From: BMS3BBIN04 sp964552465
Lineage (GTDB): Bacteria > Electryoneota > Electryoneia > Electryoneales > Electryoneaceae
NCBI GenBank assembly: GCA_964552465.1
Contig: CAZKGR010000009.1
Location: 1 to 64,000, forward strand
DNA length: 64,000 nucleotides
Reading direction: 5' to 3'
Below the pieces are notes generated by a model. It was not told where the DNA came from and did not search any database. It was given only the letters and a program-made list of their open reading frames with translations. Position 1 is the stretch's first letter, and each line of letters starts with the position of its first letter. Shown here one piece after another: positions 1 to 8,197 of this stretch. The translations under genes were made by a program, and so were the position numbers.

Positions 1-7
1 TTAGCCA

Positions 8-913
8 TCAGTTCAACATTGCTTCCTGTTCGCGGAATAGGATGAGTTGCTCTTCTACTGTTCTGAATGTCATTTCCAAATCGCGTTCAGCCTTGTCAAT
101 CAGCAAACCGCCCTGCAGCGGTCGTGCAGCAGTTTGCCCAAGTAACTGGGTCAGTGTCGGCTGAATGTAGATGTCGCTGAGTCCGTACGCTTTCGCCACC
201 TGCATCGAGAACTCGAAACGGCTCAGTATCTCTTTTCCGGCCGCATGGTAGACGCCGGTTTTGCCCGTGTCAATTGTCCGGCGGATTGCTTCTGCCAGAT
301 CATCCACCAGCGTTGTATTGGAAATCTGATCGGTAACGATTTTGACATCTTTCCGGTTACGCAAACGGTTCACCAACCAGGCAACAAAGCTCGGTTTGAG
401 GTTCCTACCGTGACCGTACAAAACTACTGTCCGCAGGATCGTGCCTTCGATCCCGCCGCCGAGGATTGCATTTTCCGAGGCGTGCTTGCTCTTGCCGTAA
501 TAGCTGATCGGATTGGGACGGTCGAGTTCGCTGTACGGGCCCGCTTGACCGTCGAACACATAGTCGCTGGAAATCTGGATCACATGCGATCCGATACGTC
601 TCGCACCATCGACCAGGGATTTGACGGCTGAGCAGTTGATGCTCCAGCACCGTTCCCGTTCAACCTCGCAAGCGTCAACGTGCGTCATGGCAGCCGTATT
701 AACGATGGCGTGCGGACGGATATTCTGCACCAGATCCAGCACCTTGCTTCGTTCCACCAGATCGAGCTGGTGATAAGTGTAGTTTCGCCGCGTTGGGAAC
801 CAGCTTTCGCGGTGGATATCTACACCATGAAGCTCGTAGATGTCTGGCTTCAGCATCTCGACGAGCTTCTGACCGAGCAGGCCGTGGCAACCGGTGACAA
901 GGATACGTTTCAT
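8..913 (-). CDS. rfbD: dTDP-4-dehydrorhamnose reductase-like SDR protein (RmlD family)
   Basis: The 301-residue protein has the layout of RmlD, the NADPH-dependent reductase that makes dTDP-L-rhamnose in the cytoplasm. An N-terminal Rossmann motif GCHGLLGQ lies at about residues 8-15. The SDR active-site YxxxK is read as YYGKSK near residue 138-143, preceded by a serine-containing segment (QISSDYVFDG). The ATG directly abuts the stop codon of purE upstream, with no spacer, so the two are probably co-transcribed. No rmlA, rmlB or rmlC lies in the window, but GT2 and DUF2723 glycosyltransferases follow on the same strand. RmlD-family members also include other nucleotide-sugar and S-adenosylmethionine-related proteins (MAT2B type), so the exact substrate is an inference. 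Confidence 0.8.
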   Translation of the reverse strand: MKRILVTGCHGLLGQKLVEMLKPDIYELHGVDIHRESWFPTRRNYTYHQLDLVERSKVLDLVQNIRPHAIVNTAAMTHVDACEVERERCWSINCSAVKSLVDGARRIGSHVIQISSDYVFDGQAGPYSELDRPNPISYYGKSKHASENAILGGGIEGTILRTVVLYGHGRNLKPSFVAWLVNRLRNRKDVKIVTDQISNTTLVDDLAEAIRRTIDTGKTGVYHAAGKEILSRFEFSMQVAKAYGLSDIYIQPTLTQLLGQTAARPLQGGLLIDKAERDLEMTFRTVEEQLILFREQEAMLN

Positions 914-1378
914 CTATTTCGGCAGTTTGAACCCGTTAGCTGCAAAATCGCGCAGTTTCGCTGCGATTGCTTCATCCTGCAAGGCGAGAATTCGCGCCGC
1001 GAGCACGCCGGCGTTGGTCGCGCCGGCTTTTCCGACCGCGACCGTCGCGACAGGAACTCCGCCCGGCATCTGGACGGTTGACAATAACGAATCGAGACCG
1101 TCCATCAACCCGCCCGCCAACGGAACACCGATCACCGGTAAATTGGTTTTTGCTGCGACGGTTCCGGACAGATGGTTCGCCATTCCTGCGGCGGCTATAA
1201 CAACCTGAAATCCGTTCGTCTCCAGATTTGCACAGTATTCGCTCACTTCGGCAGCGTTACGGTGAGCACTGAGGATTTTGACTTCGTGTCCGATTCCGAA
1301 CCAATCGAGCACTGGCAGTGCGCGTTCAACGACTTCGCGATCGCTCGCGCTACCCATCATCACAGCTACTTTCGGCAT
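914..1378 (-). CDS. purE: N5-carboxyaminoimidazole ribonucleotide mutase (PurE)
   Basis: This 154-residue cytoplasmic enzyme of purine synthesis rearranges N5-CAIR to CAIR. The family motifs are visible: GSASD near residues 10-14, SAHR near 38-41, an AGMANHLSG loop near 64-72, GVPLAGG, and the class I signature VQMPGGVPV followed by GKAGATNAG. The loop reads GMANHLSG where enterobacterial PurE has GGAAHLPG. Length is normal for class I PurE (about 160). No purK is adjacent, so the partner ATP-grasp enzyme must be elsewhere. The stop codon abuts the ATG of the downstream reductase, an arrangement that suggests translational coupling between two functionally unrelated genes. Confidence 0.93.
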   Translation of the reverse strand: MPKVAVMMGSASDREVVERALPVLDWFGIGHEVKILSAHRNAAEVSEYCANLETNGFQVVIAAAGMANHLSGTVAAKTNLPVIGVPLAGGLMDGLDSLLSTVQMPGGVPVATVAVGKAGATNAGVLAARILALQDEAIAAKLRDFAANGFKLPK

Positions 1379-1454
1379 AACTCCCGCATCCCTTTGGTGA
1401 AAAAACCGACAATTCTCGAATCATAACAAGCTAGAACTTAAAGGGTAAGATAAA

Positions 1455-1478
1455 CCCCGCTTGCTGGCAAGCGGGGGG
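1455..1478. repeat. Short palindrome, family C (CCCGCTTG...CAAGCGGG)
   Basis: Hairpin CCCCGCTTGctggCAAGCGGGG lies in the 133-bp gap between purE and the DUF4837 gene. It resembles other hairpins of this window built on CGACTTG/CAAGTCG (14874, 25762, 56411). It could act as a terminator of the DUF4837 transcript, but there is no clear T run. Confidence 0.6.
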
Positions 1479-1511
1479 ACGTTTTTCAACTCTCAGTTAC
1501 CTTTTGGGCTC

Positions 1512-2519
1512 TCATGGCTGGAATGTGTTCAAAACAACCTCGAGATGCCTAATGGTTGGTTCTTTTTGGCGATCCGGTGCAAACACCTTTCCGTCTACGA
1601 GATAGAGTGTTCCTTCTTTGTGCAGCAAGTAGGTAACAAACGGTCCCCCACCCAAAGGACCGTATGTTTCCCACAAGCCGTGCGCCTTCAACGCATCTAC
1701 GCCTCCGAGCGTTGTCCACATCGTGTCAAGGATGATCGGGTTGCAACGTGAACTGTCGGGATACGTCAATCCGAGTTCATCGCGCCATTCGATCAACAAG
1801 TCTGCGCACATGATTTCTGCGTCACCCGGTTTCCAGGCGACAGTGACGAAACGGTCAGGATAATGTCGGCGCAGTCGAGCGTATGCCGGGTCCGTGTTTG
1901 AACCGGTAAAATTATAGTCATGCGGAATGCGTATCGACCAACCGTGTGCATTGCGCAGACTATCGGCCAGATCATCCTGTTCGTACTGTGAATACATGGC
2001 CCGTTTCATTCGGGCATCCCGGTCTTCGGAGATCAGGTCGTCCATCACCTCGCCGTTCTCATTAAGCCAGGTCAGCAGCTCGTCAACCGTCGGCGCAACG
2101 GCGACAACGACTGTTTGCCCACGAACCCATACATCTTTTTGCCGAAACACGCGCAAATCGCCATCCATCACACCCTGCGTAGCTTCGTTGTTGAGCATAC
2201 GTGCCACTCGTTCGCTGATCGCGTCGGATTGATCGAGCGCACCGATCAGAACAACGTTCTGCCAGAGGCTGATATAGCCGAGCGAATCTTCGCCAGAATA
2301 TCGCAGGAAGTAGCGCGATTCAGGGGCGGGTGTCTCGATGGTGTCACCGAAAATATCATCAATTATGGGTTGCACCAGATTTGCCAGCGATCCGTCAACT
2401 GCAACGCCAAGCATAGCGTCGCCTTCCGCTGCTGGTTTCTTGAAAACACTGCAACCGAGCGATGTGACTATCAGGATCATGATGAGTAGGACGAATAGTG
2501 TGGCAGTGGTACGTTTCAT
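1512..2519 (-). CDS. DUF4837-family lipoprotein
   Basis: The 335-residue protein starts with a lipoprotein signal peptide: a basic MKR start, a hydrophobic core, then a lipobox ending in LGC at about residues 21-23. The body matches the pattern I recall for DUF4837, a family of FCB-group lipoproteins: a middle segment KDVWVRGQTVVVAVAP followed by DELLTWLNENGE, and a later IPHDYNF segment. The function of the family is unknown. It is probably anchored to the inner leaflet of the outer membrane or to the inner membrane. The gap on its 3' side (to 1378) holds a family C hairpin; the gap on its 5' side (2520-2740) holds three different repeat hairpins. Confidence 0.72.
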   Translation of the reverse strand: MKRTTATLFVLLIMILIVTSLGCSVFKKPAAEGDAMLGVAVDGSLANLVQPIIDDIFGDTIETPAPESRYFLRYSGEDSLGYISLWQNVVLIGALDQSDAISERVARMLNNEATQGVMDGDLRVFRQKDVWVRGQTVVVAVAPTVDELLTWLNENGEVMDDLISEDRDARMKRAMYSQYEQDDLADSLRNAHGWSIRIPHDYNFTGSNTDPAYARLRRHYPDRFVTVAWKPGDAEIMCADLLIEWRDELGLTYPDSSRCNPIILDTMWTTLGGVDALKAHGLWETYGPLGGGPFVTYLLHKEGTLYLVDGKVFAPDRQKEPTIRHLEVVLNTFQP

Positions 2520-2558
2520 GAATCAACTCTCAGGTCTTGAAACGGTGCTCTGGATTTC

Positions 2559-2585
2559 TTGCCCGTGTTGGCTATGCCAACGCGG
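2559..2585. repeat. Dispersed hairpin, family B (TTGCCCGTGTTGGC...GCCAACGCGG)
   Basis: The sequence TTGCCCGTGTTGGCtatGCCAACGCGG recurs almost unchanged at 40891-40917 and 62690-62716, and inverted at 40973-40999. Here it lies upstream of the DUF4837 gene. Confidence 0.8.
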
Positions 2586-2597
2586 ATAACAAGGTTT

Positions 2598-2625
2598 GCT
2601 TCGACTTGGTCGCAAGTCGGAATGA
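2598..2625. repeat. Dispersed hairpin, family C variant
   Basis: GTTTGCTTCGACTTGGTCGCAAGTCGGAATGA matches the family C hairpins at 14874 and 25762 with a few substitutions. It follows the family B hairpin directly. Confidence 0.6.
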
Positions 2626-2649
2626 ACTAGCATAGTTAATAGTGGTTTA

Positions 2650-2692
2650 TCCCTGCCGGCAAAGCCCGCCTCGGCGGACAAGCCTACGGGGG
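2650..2692. repeat. Dispersed compound hairpin, family D
   Basis: TCCCTGCCGGCAAAGCCCGCC is followed by GGCGGACAAGCC and ends in a G run. The same element occurs inverted at 56342-56386 between two phage-like genes. Confidence 0.7.
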
Positions 2693-2740
2693 CACCCAAC
2701 CGATACCCTGTACAATAACCTATCTCCAAAACCGTGCGAA

Positions 2741-2773
2741 AACAAAAACGCCCTCGAGAAACGAGGGCGTTTG
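2741..2773 (-). terminator. Rho-independent terminator of the outer-membrane barrel gene
   Basis: Read on the minus strand, AAACGCCCTCG-tttct-CGAGGGCGTTT is followed by TTGTTTT. The stem is a perfect match and the T run follows. It lies 20 bases past the stop codon of the gene at 2793. Confidence 0.88.
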
Positions 2774-2792
2774 AAGTCGTCATCTAACCTGA

Positions 2793-3602
2793 TTATGGAT
2801 GGTACCAGCCGGTTGCCGCATCAAAGTAGTAACGCAATCCGAGTTCCCCATACGCGCCGGTGAAGTCAGCAGCGATCTTACGGGCATTGTTGTTTCCGGC
2901 ATCCCATACATAGTCTTCAGTAGGCAGGTTGCCATCCTCGTCGAGTGTGCCGTTCACATCTACATACGTGAGCGTTCCCACATTAGCGAGACGGAAGCCG
3001 ACCAATCCGACAATACCAAGGTTTTGAGTAACCGTGAATTCAGCGCCTAAACCTAGCTGGGCACCGAATGCGCTACCGCTGGCATCGTAAACTGCCGGAC
3101 CGTAGTCAGCAATCGAGGTGATTCTGTCAACTGTTGCATTCACGATACTTACACCACCGCCGAAAAACATGTGGAATTCGTCGCTGAACGGATACAGATA
3201 GTACCCTGCGACGTAGAATTCACTACCCGAAGCAGCGTGCTCGTTGATTGAACTAACTCCATCTTTCGAAAGATTTCCTTCGAAAGAATCTTTGCCGAGA
3301 TAGTTGTATCCCACATGCCAGCGAAAACGGTCATGACTGCGAAACAAAACTGCAATCCCGCCTCCGACGCCAAATTGGGCTTCGGTGTAACTCCCTCGCT
3401 GGACTTCGTCATCCGGCGTGAGGTAGTAGTTGTTGATGTCGTCCATGGCGAACATTCCGCCACTGCCCGTAACCTGGATCCCGAATTTGTGCACACGTGC
3501 ACTTGATTCGGTTTCAAAGATCGAAACATCCTGTGCTGTCGCCAGGCTCGCGAGCATGAGCAGCCCAATGATCATCCCCGCCAGCAGTCCATGACCCTTC
3601 AT
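2793..3602 (-). CDS. Outer-membrane beta-barrel protein with signal peptide
   Basis: I chose the ATG at 3602 because it opens a clear signal peptide (MKGHGLLAG, hydrophobic core, cleavage near SLATAQ) and has GGGAGG nine bases upstream; the open frame runs further upstream without these marks. The mature part (about 245 residues) shows alternating hydrophobic/polar strands rich in Gly, Tyr and Phe (GGGIAVLF, RWHVGYNYLG, MFFGGGVSIV, LGIVGLVGFRL) and ends with GELGLRYYFDA, as is common in small OmpW/opacity-like barrels. No specific function can be assigned. A strong terminator follows, so it is the end of its transcript. Confidence 0.72.
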   Translation of the reverse strand: MKGHGLLAGMIIGLLMLASLATAQDVSIFETESSARVHKFGIQVTGSGGMFAMDDINNYYLTPDDEVQRGSYTEAQFGVGGGIAVLFRSHDRFRWHVGYNYLGKDSFEGNLSKDGVSSINEHAASGSEFYVAGYYLYPFSDEFHMFFGGGVSIVNATVDRITSIADYGPAVYDASGSAFGAQLGLGAEFTVTQNLGIVGLVGFRLANVGTLTYVDVNGTLDEDGNLPTEDYVWDAGNNNARKIAADFTGAYGELGLRYYFDAATGWYHP

Positions 3603-3705
3603 ACTGGATCGCCTCCCAATCATCCGCAGCGCCATCGATGTAAGGATAATAATCCCCTCAGCCCCGCCGGCGCCTCCCCGGGGCAACTCTTGAAGTTCGC
3701 TCAAG

Positions 3706-4764
3706 TTAGGTTTCAGTTGCAGGATTTGCAACCAATTGAGTGACCTTCCTGACACCGCGCGCATATGCGAACAAAATGGAGCCAGGATATATAACGTGTG
3801 CGAGATCTCGTCTGCGCAATCGGCGCAATCGCTGTATTTTGTTACGTTTTTTGAGGTCTCTACGAAATGTTCGGATAAAATCTCGCCATGCTGCGAGCAC
3901 CGCGGCAAACCGTCCCGGGTGGCCCCTTAGAGCCTCAATTACCCCTATCCCGTGGTCGAGCACAAGCCTCGCGATGAGGACTCCCACCAAATCTGACCTG
4001 TCAATGTTCTTGAGTACAGTTACCAGACTGTTTCGGTGATTGAGGTACATTTTGCGCCATGACTGGTAGGACAATGTCGCACCTCCGCGGTGGAAAACGA
4101 GACCATGGGGAGCAGACACAATTTTGTGGCCCATCAGCCAGGCACGCCACGACAGATCAATTTCTTCCTGATGGGCGAAATAATCTTCGTCCAGCAAACC
4201 GATGTCATCCAATGCGCTACGTCGCCACAGGCAAGCTGTACCTGATGCCCAGAATATTTCGCGGGGTTGTTCATACTGACCGGTGTCTTTTTCCATGTCG
4301 CCACCGATCCGTCCATAAGCGAACGGATAGCCGAAACGGTCGATCAAACCGCCTGCCCCGCCTGCGTAATCAAAGGTGTCATTATCCTGGTACGAGAGGA
4401 TTTTTGGCTGGACTGCAGCGATCTTGTCGTCAGACAACGCGATTTCGAGCATCGCTTCGACAACTCCCGGCTTCAACCGAACGTCATCGTTCAGCAGCCA
4501 CACCCACTCGCCGTTAGATGCCTGTATTCCGCGGTTGCATCCTCCTGCGTAGCCGTGATTGCGAGCGAGACGCAGAATGTGGATCCACGGATACCTTTCT
4601 CTCGCGGTTCGAACGGATCCGTCGGTGGATGCGTTATCGACAACGAGCACTTTCAGGACAATGCCGCGACGGTGCAGACGTTTTCGTTCCTGTTCGAGGT
4701 CGCCTAGCGAATCGAGCAGGATTTCATGACCGCGCAGGTGTGGTATGATGACAGTGATCTGCAT
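3706..4764 (-). CDS. Family 2 glycosyltransferase
   Basis: The 352-residue protein is a GT-A fold transferase of the rhamnosyltransferase/WbbL-like GT2 group. It shows the nucleotide-binding DNASTDGS at residues 43-50, the GGCNRGI segment near 74-80 and the metal-binding NDD at 92-94. Further on are the acceptor-side FWASGTACLWRR and the HQEEIDLSWR motif typical of this group. A basic C-terminal region (KKRNKIQRLRRLRRRD) may contact the membrane. It probably adds a sugar to a surface polysaccharide. It is on the same strand as the RmlD-like reductase and the DUF2723 transferase, but separated from the latter by a repeat element. Donor and acceptor are unknown. Confidence 0.88.
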   Translation of the reverse strand: MQITVIIPHLRGHEILLDSLGDLEQERKRLHRRGIVLKVLVVDNASTDGSVRTARERYPWIHILRLARNHGYAGGCNRGIQASNGEWVWLLNDDVRLKPGVVEAMLEIALSDDKIAAVQPKILSYQDNDTFDYAGGAGGLIDRFGYPFAYGRIGGDMEKDTGQYEQPREIFWASGTACLWRRSALDDIGLLDEDYFAHQEEIDLSWRAWLMGHKIVSAPHGLVFHRGGATLSYQSWRKMYLNHRNSLVTVLKNIDRSDLVGVLIARLVLDHGIGVIEALRGHPGRFAAVLAAWRDFIRTFRRDLKKRNKIQRLRRLRRRDLAHVIYPGSILFAYARGVRKVTQLVANPATET

Positions 4765-4790
4765 AGGTGAATCGTTACTGAGTGCGGGAC

Positions 4791-4910
4791 GTCATTCTGA
4801 ATCCGGCAGCCGCCGGATTCAGAAGGTCCAGGTTAACCATATCTATATCAGCGAATCCATCCTCATAAAACTGGATCTTCCTCACTTCGATGCGCTTCAA
4901 TCAGAATGAC
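4791..4910. repeat. BIME-like element, copy 1 (GTCATTCTGA ... TCAGAATGAC)
   Basis: A 120-bp intergenic element begins GTCATTCTGA and ends TCAGAATGAC, a perfect 10-base inverted repeat. Its left part holds a nested hairpin AATCCGGC...GCCGGATT. Its right arm CTGGATCTTCCTCACTTC recurs at 11180-11200 and 61329-61345. It is a pair of inverted REP-like units rather than a coding sequence. Confidence 0.75.
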
Positions 4911-4987
4911 ACAATTGGCAACATGAAATAAAATGCTGCCTTCATTAGTGCCGCGTATGATTTATCTCTCACGTATGGCTTGTTTCT

Positions 4988-7900
4988 TTAGTGATCCTGT
5001 CCAGGAGCGTCCGAGATTGTAATTCCTTCCGGAACAGCCCCTCCCCACTCCTGCAACATGCGAACGGCTTCTGAATCCTGCGGGTTGCGTGCCAGCCAGC
5101 GTTCGAGCACGTTCTGCACATTTGCAGAGTCGCCGGCCTGCTGGTAAGCGGTCAACAAACTACCGAATACCTCACCGTTCTCGGGGAATTCAGATGCCAG
5201 CTCTTCGTAGAGCTGTGCCGCCTCGCCCCACTCTTTCAAGGTGAAATAGAAGGTGCCGAGGTCGAGCCTGTCCTGAACACTCAGATTGCGATCGTCACGC
5301 AGTGATATCAGGATTTCTCGTAGTTCATCATACAGTTCCAGCCGTTCAAAAATTGCCGCAGCACCAAACTGTATTTCGACTGTGCTCTGCTTGTCGAGGG
5401 CTTCGCGGACAATTTCCGCTGCACGGTCCGGCTTGCCCGAATACTCTCCGATGTAGTATGCAACTTGGAGCATCGCAGTAATATCATCACCGAACAAGTC
5501 GAGCGCATGCTCGAAATACATCATCCCGTTCGTACTGTCGCCGAGTTCGTAGTAGATACGTCCGATTTGCAACGCGACATCACGGTTAGTCTGTGGAACA
5601 GCGTCCAGGGTGATCACTTCGTCCATCTTGCGCAGGGTGTGAAGCGCTTTTTCGGACGGTGTCAACTCCTCAAACCGGTTGTCCCACTGTTCGTCCGGAA
5701 CACCGCTCGGCACCTGCACCGCGCCGCGATCAGCCTGTCGATAGTATGAGTACACAAGTTGCAGGAAACCGCTGCGGTAATTCTGTAGCAATTTGATCAC
5801 GTTATCGAAATAGTAAACGTCTGGATTGTCCAGGTTTCGGTAGTTCGACGCATACGTCTCAAACAGATTTTCGCGCAATAACGGTTCGTCAATCTCAGGC
5901 ACTTCGTCGTCATGGACCTTGAAGAGCAGCCCTTCCATTGTCATGAACGAATCGAGCCCGATGAGATTGCTGTTTGACACAGTGACCGCAAAATAGATCG
6001 GTCGTTGCCAGCGATTCTGCTCAAGAATGTGCAGGATCATGATGTCCTGGACACGCAGGAAATTGGGAGCTCCGGGTTCTTCGCCGGGCATGCCGGTCGG
6101 GATATGCATGGTCGCCGGTACTCGCCAGCTCATGGTATCTCCGCGTTCCGTACGCATGCTCCATTGCTGCACATCTGGCGGCCAGTAACGTGAAAGCAGA
6201 GCTTCATCCGAAATGCCAGTCAACCGTTCGTCGATCTGGCGATCAGATAACGATATGGGAACCTTGGGTTCCTCGTCCCGCAGTTGTTTGATGTACCAGT
6301 TGGTGTTAAGCAGGCTTAGGTTGACGACGCGGACATCTGTACGAATGCCTTCCACTACCTGCAGATACCATAGTGGGAAAGTGTCATTGTCGCCGTTGGT
6401 GAAGATGATGCCATCTTGTTCAGCTGTTTCCAGCATATTGCGGCTGTAATCCCAAGCGACGAAGTTGTCTGCACGACTGTGTGAATCGAGGTTGGCAATG
6501 GCCATGTTCAGCGGTACAATAATTACGCTTAGGATCACCACCGCGTAGGCAACTCCCTTTTTGAAGCCATCACTACGGTTGCGAACCATGTCCTCGATGA
6601 ATTCGAAGAAGGCCGGCACACCCATCCCGATCCATAGTGCGAACGCGAAGAACGAACCGACGTATGCATAGTCTCGTTCACGCGGCTGTGGGTTATCCTG
6701 ATTCAAGTAAAAGACAATCGCCAAACCGGTCATCAGGAACAAGAGACTGACGCTGAACGCGCGTTTCGGATCTCGCCAGAAATGCCAGATCATCCCGAGT
6801 AGTCCGAAGAGGAACGGGAAGATCAACGGTTTCCCCTCCTCGCTGATGAAGTATTGCCACGAGAGATATCTGATATACATCTGGTTAATCTGGTAGTCCC
6901 AGAGTGGGGCCGCCCGTTCGAGGATGTGCAGCCGCAGCACATTTCCACCACCGAGTGGGATCATCGCGGCGCCACTGTCTTGCAGACGGCGAATCGAGCT
7001 GGCAGAATATTGTTCCAATGCTATCGGACCGACTGCGCCGTACTGTTCGCGGTTCAAGTAACTGATCAGGCGTTCTACAGTGTCCGGCTGGTTTTCGTTA
7101 ATCACCGGGTTCAAGTTCGAACGGATGTAGATGATGGAATATGTGGAGTATCCGATCAACACGAGCACAAGGCTGGCGAGCATGATCGCCATCAGGTTCC
7201 GGCGTTTGCGGATCGCCCAGATCGTTCCACCAAGAATCCCAGCGACGACCGCAATCTGCATCAGGATATTCGCGCCGAGCAGCTTTGGTACACCAGCAAC
7301 CACACCAGGATACACGACTAGAATCGCAGCCATCGAAATGGTCATTGCGATGAAAAATCCCTTCCACGTGAACTGATACTTCTGGAAATAGATCAACATG
7401 ATGATCGGGCAAAGTGCCAGCACATTCAGCAGGTGAATCCCGATCGCCACTCCGACGAAATACGAGATCAACAGCAGGTATTTAGTCGCAGAGAAATTTT
7501 CGTTGAAGTCCATCCAGCGCACCGCCAGCCAGACGACCAGTGCGGTGAAGAACATCGAGATGCCGTACACTTCCGCTTCTACAGCGTTGAACCAAAAGCT
7601 GTGGCTGAACGCGAATGCGAGTGCGGAGGTTACACCCGCACCGTAGAGCACCCATTTATCGGCGAGGGAGTGTTCAGGTCCGCGCCAGCGGCGCACCAGT
7701 CGTACGACTATCAGGTAGGTCAACAGTACTGTCATCGCGCTGAGGATAACGGACAATGAGTTCACCCGCATCCCGATGTCGGGCAGCGGCATGAACAGGC
7801 TGAACACACGACCGAGAATTAGATAGAACGGTGCTCCCGGCGGGTGCGGAACACCCATGGAATAGGAGCTGGCAATAAATTCACCGCAATCCCAGAAGGA

Positions 7901-8023
7901 TGTCGTTGGTGCCATTGTACTGAAGTAGAGAATCAGTGCGAGTAGCAGCACCATTCCGGAGATGATCTGATGGGCGCGCATGTTGATCTGGACGCTCGGA
8001 TCGGCCTTGTACAGGTCGCTCAC
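4988..8023 (-). CDS. DUF2723 (GT117-type) membrane glycosyltransferase with C-terminal TPRs
   Basis: A 1011-residue integral membrane protein. The N-terminal region has the DUF2723 signature: SFWDCGEFIASSY, then VPHPPGAPFYLILGR, then about ten hydrophobic helices through residue 500. This family resembles protein O-mannosyltransferases of the GT-C fold and in FCB bacteria is thought to glycosylate exported proteins. A soluble middle domain is followed by TPR-like repeats from about residue 840 to 990. The start is GTG at 8023, supported by GAGG eight bases upstream. It faces the heme-containing T9SS cargo gene across a 174-bp divergent gap, consistent with, but not proof of, a role in decorating exported proteins. 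Confidence 0.87.
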   Translation of the reverse strand: MSDLYKADPSVQINMRAHQIISGMVLLLALILYFSTMAPTTSFWDCGEFIASSYSMGVPHPPGAPFYLILGRVFSLFMPLPDIGMRVNSLSVILSAMTVLLTYLIVVRLVRRWRGPEHSLADKWVLYGAGVTSALAFAFSHSFWFNAVEAEVYGISMFFTALVVWLAVRWMDFNENFSATKYLLLISYFVGVAIGIHLLNVLALCPIIMLIYFQKYQFTWKGFFIAMTISMAAILVVYPGVVAGVPKLLGANILMQIAVVAGILGGTIWAIRKRRNLMAIMLASLVLVLIGYSTYSIIYIRSNLNPVINENQPDTVERLISYLNREQYGAVGPIALEQYSASSIRRLQDSGAAMIPLGGGNVLRLHILERAAPLWDYQINQMYIRYLSWQYFISEEGKPLIFPFLFGLLGMIWHFWRDPKRAFSVSLLFLMTGLAIVFYLNQDNPQPRERDYAYVGSFFAFALWIGMGVPAFFEFIEDMVRNRSDGFKKGVAYAVVILSVIIVPLNMAIANLDSHSRADNFVAWDYSRNMLETAEQDGIIFTNGDNDTFPLWYLQVVEGIRTDVRVVNLSLLNTNWYIKQLRDEEPKVPISLSDRQIDERLTGISDEALLSRYWPPDVQQWSMRTERGDTMSWRVPATMHIPTGMPGEEPGAPNFLRVQDIMILHILEQNRWQRPIYFAVTVSNSNLIGLDSFMTMEGLLFKVHDDEVPEIDEPLLRENLFETYASNYRNLDNPDVYYFDNVIKLLQNYRSGFLQLVYSYYRQADRGAVQVPSGVPDEQWDNRFEELTPSEKALHTLRKMDEVITLDAVPQTNRDVALQIGRIYYELGDSTNGMMYFEHALDLFGDDITAMLQVAYYIGEYSGKPDRAAEIVREALDKQSTVEIQFGAAAIFERLELYDELREILISLRDDRNLSVQDRLDLGTFYFTLKEWGEAAQLYEELASEFPENGEVFGSLLTAYQQAGDSANVQNVLERWLARNPQDSEAVRMLQEWGGAVPEGITISDAPGQDH

Positions 8024-8197
8024 TGGGATTTCCTCGGCAAAATGAATAAGACTAGTAATATCAGTCTGCTGTCACGCTTGGGCAAGGCTCTCATGTGTGC
8101 CGTACTCGTGCAGGTAACGCATAGATTTGTCATGAAGAATAACGCACACTACTTTAGGATACGCAGTAGTTAGAAGACGGTTCGCCTGGAGTCTCTG